A stretch of DNA of 64,000 bases from Polyangium mundeleinium (GCF_028369105.1 NZ_JAQNDO010000001.1:6356501-6420500); one strand, 5' to 3'; numbered from the stretch's first letter, positions 17,945-26,312 are shown. Notes: generated by a model from the sequence alone, not told the origin. Numbers and translations are program-made.

Positions 17945-18376
17945 TCATTCGGCCGCCGGGTGCGCGAGCGCTTCGAGCGTGCGCCGAAGGTCGTCCAAGT
18001 CCCGGTCGGAAAGCTGGCATGCGGTCTTGATCTTGTCGGTGATGCCCCGGACCTCGGCTTCGAGGGCGCGGCCACGGGGTGTCAGGTCGACCAAGACGCG
18101 GCGTTCGTCGGCGGGGTCGCGTGTCCGCGTCACCATGCCGGCGACGTCAAGCCGCTTGAGCAGCGGAGTGATCGTGCCCGTGTCCATGTCGAGGCGGGCA
18201 CCGAGTGTGCCGACGGAAAGCGGCGCGCCATCCAGCAACTCCAGGATCACGAGATACTGGGGGAAGGTCAGGCCCAACGGCTCGAGAAACGGCTTGTGCA
18301 AACGCACCATCCGGTTTGCCGCCGCATAAAGCGCAAAGGAAAGCTGTGTGCCGACGCGTTGCCGTTCCGATGCCAT
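17945..18376 (-). CDS. MarR-family transcriptional regulator
   Basis: 143-residue winged-helix repressor. N-terminal dimer helix (TQLSFALYAAANRMVRLHKP), helix-turn-helix (LSVGTLGARLDMDTGTITPL), wing (RTRDPADERRVLVDLTPRG) with the typical D-x-R-x-x-x-V-x-L-T pattern, and a C-terminal dimerisation helix. It lacks the N-terminal redox Cys of OhrR proteins, so it is more likely a ligand-responsive repressor. Cotranscribed with the oxidoreductase at 17167. A perfect palindrome overlaps the -10 box of its promoter (18426-18441), which fits autorepression. Confidence 0.88.
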   Translation of the reverse strand: MASERQRVGTQLSFALYAAANRMVRLHKPFLEPLGLTFPQYLVILELLDGAPLSVGTLGARLDMDTGTITPLLKRLDVAGMVTRTRDPADERRVLVDLTPRGRALEAEVRGITDKIKTACQLSDRDLDDLRRTLEALAHPAAE

Positions 18377-18425
18377 CTTCTTCTAGCTCCCCAGTGTGTA
18401 GCTCGCAAGCATCTAGCTACCTATC

Positions 18426-18464
18426 ATCTAGTTCACTAGATAGTACCGCGTGGTGGCTTGTCAA
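18426..18464 (-). promoter_or_regulatory. Promoter with MarR operator
   Basis: On the minus strand TTGACA (18459-18464), a 16-base spacer and TATCTA (18437-18442) form a good sigma-70-type promoter for the MarR gene. A perfect inverted repeat ATCTAG-TTCA-CTAGAT (18426-18441) covers the -10 box. A further half-site CTAGATGC lies at 18409-18416. This is a classic arrangement for autorepression. Elements seen directly; binding inferred. Confidence 0.7.
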
Positions 18465-18514
18465 GCGCTGCTCACGGCGCGGCGTGATCGAGCCGAGGAG
18501 ACCGACTGCCAGCT

Positions 18515-18930
18515 CGCCGAGGTGCCCGAGCGCGCAGCCGTAGAACCACCTGTAGTGCCCGCACACACTCGCGATCCCGCCCGCGGTCATGGCGGTGATC
18601 TGATGACTCTCGACGCCGTTGGATCGCGTCGAGCAGCAGATCCGCGGCATCCACGGGCCTCCCGAGCTGCACGAGAATCACGCCGAGGCGGCCGGCGATC
18701 AGCGGATCGTGGCGGACGTCGAGCGCGGCAGCGTACGCCCTCGCGGCGGCCGTCGCTCGTCCCGCGGCGCGCGCACGATCGCCGTCGATCACGTACGAGG
18801 TGAAGCGCGCCTTTTTCGCCGCGTCTTCAAGCGCATCCGGCGGGACGGGTGACGCCTCGCGAGGTTCGTCGGCGAGCGCGGGAGTCGTGAGGCCGAGAAG
18901 GACGACGAGCGCGACACCTAAAGATCGCAT
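18515..18930 (-). pseudogene. Decayed copy of TPR-PEGA outer-membrane gene
   Basis: Codons 1-105 match the protein at 9506-10738 almost exactly (signal ALVVLLGLTTPALADE to LLLDAIQR). The sequence then jumps across about 570 bases to the segment matching TAGGIASVCAHYKWLFGCALGHLG, in a different frame, and ends in unrelated sequence. The PEGA domain and most of the barrel are gone. Start codon position conserved at 18930. Part of the colinear decayed duplication. Confidence 0.8.
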
Positions 18931-19130
18931 GTGCGGCGCACGATACCGCGGCGCCCGGTCGAAGGCGAGAGGAGTGTACGGGACGAACCTCACGACCGCG
19001 GGCGGAGATCCAAGCCCGTTCTACAGGGTAGGATGAAGGGATCGGCGTTCGTCGCGGTGAATCCTCGTGGCGCCGTCGGCTGCACGTGGCGGCAGTGTGG
19101 TGCTGGCGTGACGTGCGGCCGTGGAGAGGC
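18931..19130 (-). pseudogene. Fragment of sigma-factor 3' end
   Basis: About 200 bases closely matching 10739-10945, the part encoding the C-terminal extension of the sigma factor at 10726-11610. Region 4 and region 2 are absent. This is the right end of the recognisable duplicated block; the match ends about 230 bases before the group II intron. Confidence 0.65.
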
Positions 19131-19345
19131 GACGACGGGAGCGGCCGGGGCGCTGGTCGGTGAGAGGATCGGGTTGGTTCAACTTCTTCCCCACACGCGC
19201 TTCTTGCCCGCAGCCCGAGATCGGTAACCGGAAACAAGGTCCGATGCGCGCCTTGCTGCGTGCTTCTTGTCTTGACGGCCTGTATGTCGGTCGGACAACC
19301 TGCCGCGAATACAGGCTCTCCGACGCTTCGGGGCGCCTGTACGTA

Positions 19346-19360
19346 GGGATCAGGGCAATG
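19346..19360 (+). promoter_or_regulatory. 5' exon end: ribosome site, ATG and intron-binding sites
   Basis: The bases just ahead of the intron read GGGATC (19346-19351), AGG, GCAATG (19355-19360). AGGG lies four bases before the ATG and could serve as ribosome site. GGGATC is exactly complementary to GATCCC at 19439-19444, and GCAATG to CATTGC at 19591-19596, both inside the intron. They fit IBS2-EBS2 and IBS1-EBS1 pairings in order and spacing. The start codon thus forms part of IBS1. Confidence 0.7.
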
Positions 19361-19994
19361 GTGCGACCAGGCAAGTCTGGTCCGAAAGGAATGAGATGCG
19401 ATAAACTCATGAAATTCGGTTTGCCGTCCGGCGGGTGCGATCCCCGCCCGGCCAAGGGTGGCCCGCCCAGGCCGGTAGCGAGCCTTGCGACGGTCACGGT
19501 AACGCGGCCGGCGATGCGTAGGTGCGCGAGCGTGCGGGCCGTGGGGAATGCAGCCACGAAAATTATAATCATTCCGGGGGCCGAGGGCGTCATTGCACCC
19601 GAAGGCGACGGTGAACTTCCCAGAAGTGGGCAAGGGAAGGGCACTCCCGGCGGGGTGTACGACCACGGCACGTAGGAAGGGGACGGTCCAGAGACCTGGG
19701 AGACCCGCGTTCCTCTTCGGGAACAACCGGTGCCACGGAGACCCGGTGATCAATCTCCGACGCGCCGCGCGCTTGCGGATACGCGCGCGGCCGGCCGAAG
19801 CCATGCTCGTGGCTCTGCACAGAAGAAGTATTCGCACCGAGGTAGGCAGCAGGCAAGGGACAACCGGAGCCGATGCCGACGGGAACGCGGGAGTCGGAGG
19901 GCTGAATACGAGCGATGACGTCGGGGAACGGGGTAGCGCCCGGACCCGGCCGAGCAAAGGCAGCCCGTGTTGGTGTGAACTTCAGGAGGGAACC

Positions 19995-21314
19995 ATGCCC
20001 GACGCATTGATGTCGGAGAACATGTCACCGGGACTGTTGAAGGTAGCGGAAAGAGCGAGAAGGGAGCCCGAAGGACGGTTCCACGCGCTGGCCCATCTCA
20101 TCGACGGGCCAGCCCTGGCACGCGCGTATCGCCGCATGCGGAAGGATGCAGCGGTGGGGGTGGATGGAGTCACGAAGGAGCAGTATGGGCTGGACCTGGA
20201 GCGCAACCTCCAGGGCCTGCACGAACGGCTGAGGTCGAAGCGATATCGGCACCAGCCGATCCGGCGTGTCCACATCCCCAAGGACAAGGGCAAGACGAGG
20301 CCGATTGGGATATCGGCGTTCGAGGACAAACTGGTCCAGGACGCCGTGCGCGAGGTGCTCGAAGCGATCTACGAGCAGGACTTTCTGGACTGCTCGTACG
20401 GCTTCAGGCCCGGACGCAGTGCCCATGACGCCATCCGTGCCCTCGACCGGCTCGTGTACAAGGGCAAGGTGGGGTGGATTCTGGAGGCTGACATCGTGTC
20501 CTTCTTCGACAGCGTGGATCGCACCAAGCTGCTGGAGATGCTCCAGACTCGGGTGGCCGATGGGTCGCTCCTGCGGCTCATCGGCAAATGCTTGCACGTG
20601 GGTGTGCTCGACGGCGCGGAGTACTCCGAGCCGGAGATCGGCACGGCCCAGGGGTCGGTGCTCTCCCCGCTCCTGGGGAACATCTATCTGCATTACGTGC
20701 TCGACCTGTGGTTCGATCGCGAGGTCAAGCCGCGTACGCGGGGTGAGGCGCACCTCATCCGCTATGCGGATGATTTTGTGATGGTGTTCGAGCGCCAGGA
20801 CGACGCGGAGCGCGTGATGGAGGTGCTCCACAAGCGGATGGGGCGATTCGGACTGACCCTTCACCCGGACAAGACTCGCCTGTTACCCTTCCAGCGGCCA
20901 CCGGCCGCGCAGACGGGCGGCAAAGGTCTGGCGACGTTCGACTTCCTCGGGTTCACGCTGTACTGGCGGCGGACCTTGAGAGGTCAATGGCAAATGGCGT
21001 GCAAGACTCGGTCTGCTCGCCTTCGACGGGCAGTCCAGTCCGTCGCCGACTGGTGCCGCCGCTATCGGCACCTGCCGGTCAAGGTGCAGCATGCCGCGCT
21101 CAAGAGGCGCATCCAAGGGCACTTCAACTACTTCGGCGTCAACGGCAATGTTCGCAGTCTGCTGTTGCTCGTCGAAGAAGCCAAGAGGGCCTGGTACAAG
21201 TGGCTCTGCCGTCGGAGCAATCGGGTGCGCCTGAATTGGGAGGGGTTCGGCGAGATGCTGAAGAGCCTGCCTCTGCCCCGTCCCCGCGTGATAGTCCGAA
21301 TCTGGGGGACGTAG
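19995..21314 (+). CDS. ltrA: Group II intron reverse transcriptase/maturase
   Basis: Intron-encoded protein of 439 residues. RT blocks are in order: RMRKDAAVGVDGVTKEQY, RRVHIPKDKGKTRPIGI, QDAVREVLEAIYEQDFLDCS, YGFRPGRSAHDAI, the catalytic LEADIVSFFDSVD, GTAQGSVLSPLLGNIYLH and the active-site IRYADDFVMVF. A thumb/maturase (X) region follows (RRIQGHFNYFGVNGN, AKRAWYKWLCRRSNR). No HNH endonuclease domain is present, so retrohoming would use a primer such as a nascent strand. AGGAGGG lies four bases before the ATG. The reading frame is intact. It helps the surrounding intron fold and move. Confidence 0.93.
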   Translation: MPDALMSENMSPGLLKVAERARREPEGRFHALAHLIDGPALARAYRRMRKDAAVGVDGVTKEQYGLDLERNLQGLHERLRSKRYRHQPIRRVHIPKDKGKTRPIGISAFEDKLVQDAVREVLEAIYEQDFLDCSYGFRPGRSAHDAIRALDRLVYKGKVGWILEADIVSFFDSVDRTKLLEMLQTRVADGSLLRLIGKCLHVGVLDGAEYSEPEIGTAQGSVLSPLLGNIYLHYVLDLWFDREVKPRTRGEAHLIRYADDFVMVFERQDDAERVMEVLHKRMGRFGLTLHPDKTRLLPFQRPPAAQTGGKGLATFDFLGFTLYWRRTLRGQWQMACKTRSARLRRAVQSVADWCRRYRHLPVKVQHAALKRRIQGHFNYFGVNGNVRSLLLLVEEAKRAWYKWLCRRSNRVRLNWEGFGEMLKSLPLPRPRVIVRIWGT

Positions 21315-21335
21315 CCGCAAGCCACATCAACGGAA

Positions 21336-21407
21336 GAGCCGGATGGTGGAAATCTCCTTGTCCGGTTCCGGCGAGGGCCCCGGGGGAGTGATCCCCCGGG
21401 GCTACTC
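21336..21407 (+). ncRNA. Group II intron domains V and VI
   Basis: Domain V (21336-21368) has the conserved GAGCCG...CGGTTC lower stem and a GGAAA-containing loop. Domain VI (21373-21407) pairs GAG with CTC and GCCCCGGGGG with CCCCCGGGGC, leaving a TA bulge on the 3' side that holds the branch A. Both are needed for splicing and appear undamaged. Confidence 0.8.
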
Positions 21408-21410
21408 TAC

Positions 21411-22919
21411 AATATCCTCCTTTCGTTGTTGCGCAGGGCATTCTTTCTGCGTGGCGCGTGGTCGTCGTCGTGGCGTCCGTCCCGGGTCTGCCTGGTCCTG
21501 CTCCTCGCCTTCGGGCTCGTCTTGTCGGCGCCGCCCGTGCTCGCGCAAGAATGCAAGCGCAAGACGCCGATCCATTACATCGGCATGTGCATGCACCCGC
21601 ACGGGCCGGCGCACAACGAGTGGACCTACGATTTCTCGGGCAACCCTGTGTTCGGCCCCGCGGCCCGACAGCTCGTCGCCTGCCACGACGTCTTGCCGCT
21701 CTTCGTCTTCGATCCGCGCGCCGATCTGAAGAATCGTGGATTGATTCCCCTCCAGTTCCACGACAAGGCGGGGGCTTGCGAGCCGTCGCCTCCGCCCAAG
21801 CCGAAGCCCGTGCCTCCGCCCGCGCCCGCAAAGAAGGAGGATCCACCACCGAAGGAGAAGGCGCGCGGCGACGAGGGCGGCGGCGGCAAAGGCGGCAGTG
21901 CAAAGGGAGACGGGAGCGGCGGCGGCGGCGATTCCGACAGCATCGAGAAGCGCGTCGAGAAGCATCGCATCCGCCGCGAGGGCCCGCCGGACAAGGAATC
22001 GGCGCCCCAGGACCCGCGCTCGAAGGACATGGTTTTGCCGAAGGAGTCGGGGGCCCTGAGCAAGGAGAGGGTCCTGCCCTCACGCGACGAGGTGCATCCG
22101 CCGAAGTGCGTCGACGAATCCTGTACGCTGGTGGATCGGGGTGGGGCGCTGCCGGAGCACGCATTTCGGTCGGGGGCGCCGGTGATGAGCGCAGGGCGCT
22201 GTCAGGACACGAAGCAGGGGTGCGCCGGGAAGGGTGACGGGACGGGCAAAGGCAAGGCCCTGACGCCGCTCGAACGGATGGTCCGCGAGCTGGCGATAGC
22301 GTCGGCGATGCTGAACGGCGAGTTCAACCACGACCTCGCCCGCAAGGACGGCAAGCGGTTCGGTGTCATCGGGGGCGACGACGAGGACGGCGTCGATAAC
22401 GCCATCGTCCAGGCCGCGGCGGCGATCACGCAGGTCGCGTCGGCGGTGCTGGTCGGGCAGGCGGAAAAGTTCGCGAAGAAGCTGGAGGAGGCCTGCGCGA
22501 AGAAGGCGCCGATCCTCCTCCAGGGGGCCGAGGAGTTATCGAAGGAGACGGCCGAGATCCTGGCGAAGCAGTACGGGAGGGCAATCGCGGAGGCCCTGGA
22601 GCAAAACGGCGCAATCGGTCCCTACAAGACGATGCGCGAGTTCACGCGGGGCCTGGAGGGGGACTTCCAGGCGCATCACATCCTGGAAAAGGCGATAGGG
22701 CGGGACTTGCGTATCACGAAAGAGCTTGACAACATCCCGTCCGTGATCTTGACGAAGGAGCATCACAAGAAGATCACGGATGCGCTCGACGAGGCCAGGA
22801 AGCGCATGATCGCGGAGGGAATCGCGTTGCGTCCGCGTACGCTGTGGAAGATGTATGAGGAGGTGTACGCCCCTTACCCCCGCTGGCTCGATGCGATCAA
22901 GCCATACTTCTTCAAGTAG
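21411..22919 (+). CDS. Secreted polymorphic-toxin-like protein, start codon split off by intron
   Basis: Without splicing the only early start is a TTG at 21426 with no ribosome site. Spliced to the ATG at 19358-19360 the frame runs MNILLSLLRRAFF onward, 503 residues. A signal peptide (VCLVLLLAFGLVLSAPPVLAQ) leads to a Cys-containing N-domain (HYIGMCMHPHGPAHNEW), a long Pro/Lys/Gly linker, a helical region, and a C-terminal domain with DFQAHHILEKAIGRDL and VILTKEHHKKITDAL. That pattern resembles HNH/AHH-type nuclease toxins and the SitA-type lipoprotein toxins of Myxococcus, although I see no lipobox Cys. The next gene, 20 bases on, is a SitI-like candidate immunity gene. Toxin role is inference. 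Confidence 0.7.
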   Translation, partial: NILLSLLRRAFFLRGAWSSSWRPSRVCLVLLLAFGLVLSAPPVLAQECKRKTPIHYIGMCMHPHGPAHNEWTYDFSGNPVFGPAARQLVACHDVLPLFVFDPRADLKNRGLIPLQFHDKAGACEPSPPPKPKPVPPPAPAKKEDPPPKEKARGDEGGGGKGGSAKGDGSGGGGDSDSIEKRVEKHRIRREGPPDKESAPQDPRSKDMVLPKESGALSKERVLPSRDEVHPPKCVDESCTLVDRGGALPEHAFRSGAPVMSAGRCQDTKQGCAGKGDGTGKGKALTPLERMVRELAIASAMLNGEFNHDLARKDGKRFGVIGGDDEDGVDNAIVQAAAAITQVASAVLVGQAEKFAKKLEEACAKKAPILLQGAEELSKETAEILAKQYGRAIAEALEQNGAIGPYKTMREFTRGLEGDFQAHHILEKAIGRDLRITKELDNIPSVILTKEHHKKITDALDEARKRMIAEGIALRPRTLWKMYEEVYAPYPRWLDAIKPYFFK

Positions 22920-22939
22920 CCAAGCGATTGAGGCGTAAG

Positions 22940-23821
22940 ATGAGAACAGAGGTTCGAATCCTGGTCAGAAGCGACCGCATCCCGGAGGGGCCGCATGCGC
23001 TGCTCGGCTCCCTGGGATGCGGTCCCGACGTGGTAGAGATCAACGATGACGCGATCTTCACCATCGTCACCCTGAACGAAGGGGACGAACGGTTGCGGCG
23101 CCTCCTGCTCATTTTGAACGAACGTGGCGTTTCCTGGTTGGAACGGCGCTATGACTGCTTCACCGATGAGGAGCTCGAAGCGGCGCCGCTGCTCATCATG
23201 TCGTACGACGTCAATGCCCGAGTCTTCGGCGGGCCGCGGATGGGCACGACGTACGACATGTCCGACGCATGCAAGCGCTGCGGTGCCGGGGCCCGGCAGA
23301 CGTCCGCGATGATCATCGACGTCGAAGACCTCCACAAACTCGAAGGCCGGCGCGCGGCCACGACCCCCTACGACGACGTACTCGTCGACGAGAACCTGGC
23401 TGCCGTGCTCGCGGAGAGCGGCGCGACGGGGCTCTCGTTCCGGGGCGTGTTCACGGCGTTCGAGAAGCGGGGGCACATTCAGCTTCCGTGGCGTCAGCTC
23501 TGCGCCACGCACACGATGCCGCCGATGTCTCCACGTTCAACCGGGATCGTACCCGACGACCTCTGCTGTTGCAGCAGGAGCGGCTTCGACACGCCCACGG
23601 AGATCCCCACCCGCCTCGTCTACCGCGCCGCGGATTTCGCAGAGATCCGCGATATCAACGTGACCTGGGAATGGTTCGGCGATACTCACTACGAAGGCGA
23701 CGTGGGCGATGCCCTGTTCGCATATCCCAGGTTCCTCGTCACACCCAAGGTCCGCCGCATCTTCCGGGACGCAGGCGTCACCGGCTTCGACTGGCTCCCG
23801 ATCCGCGTCGTCGACGAATAG
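22940..23821 (+). CDS. Double-CXXCG-type candidate immunity protein
   Basis: 293-residue cytoplasmic protein. The N-terminal half contains SYDVNARVFGGPRMGTTYDM and CKRCGAGARQ (a clear CXXCG). The second motif reads LCCCSRSG, a degenerate CXXCG. The layout agrees with the Myxococcus double-CXXCG paralogous family, which includes SitI-type immunity proteins. It starts at an ATG with GAGG six bases upstream, 20 bases after the toxin-like gene and on the same strand, as expected for a toxin-immunity pair. The second motif may have lost zinc binding. Family assignment fairly sure, immunity role inferred from position. Confidence 0.72.
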   Translation: MRTEVRILVRSDRIPEGPHALLGSLGCGPDVVEINDDAIFTIVTLNEGDERLRRLLLILNERGVSWLERRYDCFTDEELEAAPLLIMSYDVNARVFGGPRMGTTYDMSDACKRCGAGARQTSAMIIDVEDLHKLEGRRAATTPYDDVLVDENLAAVLAESGATGLSFRGVFTAFEKRGHIQLPWRQLCATHTMPPMSPRSTGIVPDDLCCCSRSGFDTPTEIPTRLVYRAADFAEIRDINVTWEWFGDTHYEGDVGDALFAYPRFLVTPKVRRIFRDAGVTGFDWLPIRVVDE

Positions 23822-24032
23822 GCCCGGGGCGCTGCGGGCCCGTCCCGCCCGCACCCTTACGACCCACCTGCCTCAATCGATCTGCAAATGCCAGTGCGGG
23901 GGCGGCGACTCTTCGAGCAGCGCTATGCCCGGCGAAGCGCGCGCGCCGTCCGCGCTGGGGCGCTTCGGCTTGGAGCTGCGCGCGGCCGCGAAAATCGGTT
24001 GGGCCAGCTGGCTGGTTCCTCCAAAAACCTGC

Positions 24033-24935
24033 TCAGCCCTTGGTTCGCCCCGCCCGCAGCGCCTCTTCGTAGCCGCCTTGCACGTAGAGCGGCAGCTCGC
24101 CCTTTTCGAGCGTCTCTGCCTGATAGGCGAGCATGCGTCGCTGGCCTTCCTCCGCGACATCGAGGCCGAGGAACTCCTTGGCTTCGAGCTTGATGCCGTC
24201 GGGGAGGGGGAGGGAGCCGCCGAAGTACACCGAACGCTTGATCGCGCCGATGCTCGGCTTGTGGCGCTTGCCGAGCTCGTCGGCGAGCGCGGTTGCCTTG
24301 GCGACCACGCTGTCCTTGGGCACCACCGCGTCGACCGCGCCGATCTCGAGCGCCTGCGCCGGCGTGAAGGGTTTGCCGTCGAGGATGGCAACCAGCGAAC
24401 GGTGCACGCCCACCAGACGGGTCAGTCGCTGGCTGCCGCCGCCACCCGGCATGATCCCGAGCAAGACTTCGGGTTGACCGATGAACGCATCACGGTCGGA
24501 CATGACACGCAGATCGCACGCCCAGGCGAGCTCGGCGCCCAGGCCGAGCGCGGCGCCTTCCAGCGCGGCCACGAACACCGCCGCGGCACCGTTCATGCGA
24601 AGAAACAGGCCATGCAATCGGTCGAGTCCGACGTATTCTGGCGGTGGCGGCGGAGCATCGGCGTCGGCGTTCGATCGCAACCTTGCCACGTACTGCGCAC
24701 CCCCTTCCTGAAGCCACTTCACGTCCGCGTGGCTGATGAAACGCGTGGGGTGCGTGCTGGTGAGGACCACGGCGCGCACGTCGGGATCGGTGTCCGCGCG
24801 CTCCACCAGGGCCTCCAGCTGCCGCGCCAGATTGGCACCGAACACCTGGAGCGGCCCCGCGTCGATGCGGGCCACCAAGGTGGCGCCGTGGGCTTCTACT
24901 TCTACCTTCACTTCGGGCTCTCGTTCTCGTGTCAT
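24033..24935 (-). CDS. Enoyl-CoA hydratase/isomerase family protein
   Basis: Crotonase-fold enzyme of 300 residues. Oxyanion-hole segments FISHADVKWLQEGGA and EGAALGLGAELAWACDLRV, then IGQPEVLLGIMPGGGGSQRL and an AxE-type LEIGAVDAVVPKD are all in place. The Glu of GQPEVLLGIMPGGGG fits a catalytic position. The probable substrates are acyl-CoA intermediates of fatty-acid or amino-acid breakdown; no neighbouring pathway genes tell which. ATG with GAGGA four bases upstream. It diverges from a GlxA-type regulator across 140 bases, which may control it. Confidence 0.85.
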   Translation of the reverse strand: MTREREPEVKVEVEAHGATLVARIDAGPLQVFGANLARQLEALVERADTDPDVRAVVLTSTHPTRFISHADVKWLQEGGAQYVARLRSNADADAPPPPPEYVGLDRLHGLFLRMNGAAAVFVAALEGAALGLGAELAWACDLRVMSDRDAFIGQPEVLLGIMPGGGGSQRLTRLVGVHRSLVAILDGKPFTPAQALEIGAVDAVVPKDSVVAKATALADELGKRHKPSIGAIKRSVYFGGSLPLPDGIKLEAKEFLGLDVAEEGQRRMLAYQAETLEKGELPLYVQGGYEEALRAGRTKG

Positions 24936-25075
24936 GGGGTCCTCACTGCTTAATTTCCGATCCGGTCCAACGGAGGGTGCGCGCTCAGCGGTCCGCGCGG
25001 CGCAGCACCACCATCGCAATCGCGGGCGCTCTGCGCCAGTGGCGCGATTGACAACGTTCGGTCCAGAATAGCCAC

Positions 25076-26062
25076 ATGTTCGTCCACCTCCTCCTCGACG
25101 GCTTCTCCGATGGATCGCTCGGCGTCGCGCTCGACATCCTCGGTACCGCTGCACATTTCAGTCGGTCAGGTCGTGTGTCGGTGCGGCTCGGCAAGCGGGA
25201 TCTCGTGCAGCGGGTGGTGTCGATCGACGGCGCGCCGGTTCGTTCTTCGGTGGGGCGCACGGCTCCCGTGGATGGCGCCCTCCATCTTCGCGCGCTACGC
25301 CCGCAGGACGTGGTCCTGGTCCCGGGCATGTTCTCGGCGAGCGGACGTACCCTGGACGATCTGCTCGGTCGCGAGGAGCTCCGGCGCGCCGCCGTGCTGC
25401 TGGCAAAGGCCAGCGCAAAGGGGGTGGTGGTGGCAGCTTCGTGCTCGGCCGTGTTCGTGCTTGCGGCGTCGGGACTGCTCGACGGGAGGTCCGCGACCAC
25501 GTCATGGTGGCTCGCCTCCGAGCTCGCGCGGCGCTTCCCCGAGGTCTCGGTTTCGGCCGACCGCATGGTGGTCGACGAAGGGGATGTGATCACGGCCGGC
25601 GCCGCGCTCGCGCACGCCGATCTCACCCTCGCGATCGTCGCGCGGACGGTCGGGCCGTCGTTGCCGCATCTGGTCAGCCGCTACCTGGTCCTGGACGAGC
25701 GGCCCACCCAAGCTCGCTACATGCTCCTCGACCATCTGCGCGCGAACGATCCTGCGGTTCTTGCGCTCGAGGCGTTCGTCGTGCGGAACCTGAGTCGTCA
25801 GATCTCGCTCGAGGAGCTGGCCAGGGCGGCGGGCGTCTCCTCGCGGACGCTCGCGCGGCGCGTCCGGGCGAGTGTGGGCTCGAGCCCGCAGGCCTTCGTG
25901 CAGCGGGTGCGCATACGCAGCGCGGTGCACCTCTTGGAGACGACCCGCGACTCGGTCGACGACATCGCGGAGCGTGTGGGGTACGCCGACGCGGCGGCGT
26001 TTCGCCGCGTATTCCGTCGCTACGCAGGCGAGTCGCCTCGACAGCTCCGCGAGCGAGCGTGA
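25076..26062 (+). CDS. GlxA-family AraC-type regulator (DJ-1/PfpI + HTH)
   Basis: 328-residue transcription factor. Residues about 1-190 form a DJ-1/PfpI-like domain with the nucleophile-elbow type motif VVVAASCSAVFVLAASGLL (Cys present), followed by SWWLASELARRFP. Residues about 220-328 are an AraC DNA-binding domain with two helix-turn-helices (ISLEELARAAGVSSRTLARRV and SVDDIAERVGYADAAAFRRV, then FRRYAGESPRQLRE). Members sense small metabolites and control nearby catabolic genes. It diverges from the enoyl-CoA hydratase. A TTGACA lies 28 bases upstream of the ATG, but no good -10 box follows. Confidence 0.88.
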   Translation: MFVHLLLDGFSDGSLGVALDILGTAAHFSRSGRVSVRLGKRDLVQRVVSIDGAPVRSSVGRTAPVDGALHLRALRPQDVVLVPGMFSASGRTLDDLLGREELRRAAVLLAKASAKGVVVAASCSAVFVLAASGLLDGRSATTSWWLASELARRFPEVSVSADRMVVDEGDVITAGAALAHADLTLAIVARTVGPSLPHLVSRYLVLDERPTQARYMLLDHLRANDPAVLALEAFVVRNLSRQISLEELARAAGVSSRTLARRVRASVGSSPQAFVQRVRIRSAVHLLETTRDSVDDIAERVGYADAAAFRRVFRRYAGESPRQLRERA

Positions 26063-26202
26063 GAGCGGACGGGTTCCGTGTTCGACTCCATCCTGACGTT
26101 GGCTCCTCGCGAACACCGTCGGCCTCGTGGCCTTCGTTGCCCGCGGGGTGGGGAGGCAAGGAGGAGCGCTGCGACGATGCCAAGGAATCCCAGGAGCGTG
26201 AC

Positions 26203-26312
26203 CTCAGGACGGAGGTCAAGGATCTCGGCGACCACTCGGGCGGGCAGTCCGTCGGCTTCGAAGATCTTCCCATGACCAGAACAAGGCCGGATGCGCGGGA
26301 GGGGAACAGAAG
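26203..26312. repeat. Dispersed repeat, copy 2
   Basis: Matches 11680-11790 over about 110 bases with scattered differences and small length changes. It lies between the regulator gene and a broken integrase, and the stretch 26063-26465 holds no other feature. Confidence 0.6.

Larger units (their letters stand above)
19361..21410 (+). mobile_element. Group II intron with maturase gene
   Basis: A 2050-base retroelement. The 5' end GTGCGACC matches the group II start (GUGYG-AY). The maturase gene lies in the domain IV position. Domain V is a 33-base hairpin at 21336-21368 (GAGCCGGATG...GTCCGGTTC). Domain VI at 21373-21407 is a GC-rich hairpin with a bulged TA whose A (21404) is the likely branch point six bases from the 3' end (CTCTAC). 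Exact EBS1 and EBS2 candidates are present (see 19346-19360). The intron looks complete and able to splice. It sits directly behind an ATG and its excision would create one continuous toxin gene. Subclass not assigned; presence of an EBS2 pairing argues against IIC. Confidence 0.85.

Noticed and set aside
22951-22961. tRNA T-loop-like GGTTCGAATCC
   Set aside because: It lies inside the start of the immunity-type gene (codons for EVRIL) and no acceptor, D or anticodon arms surround it.
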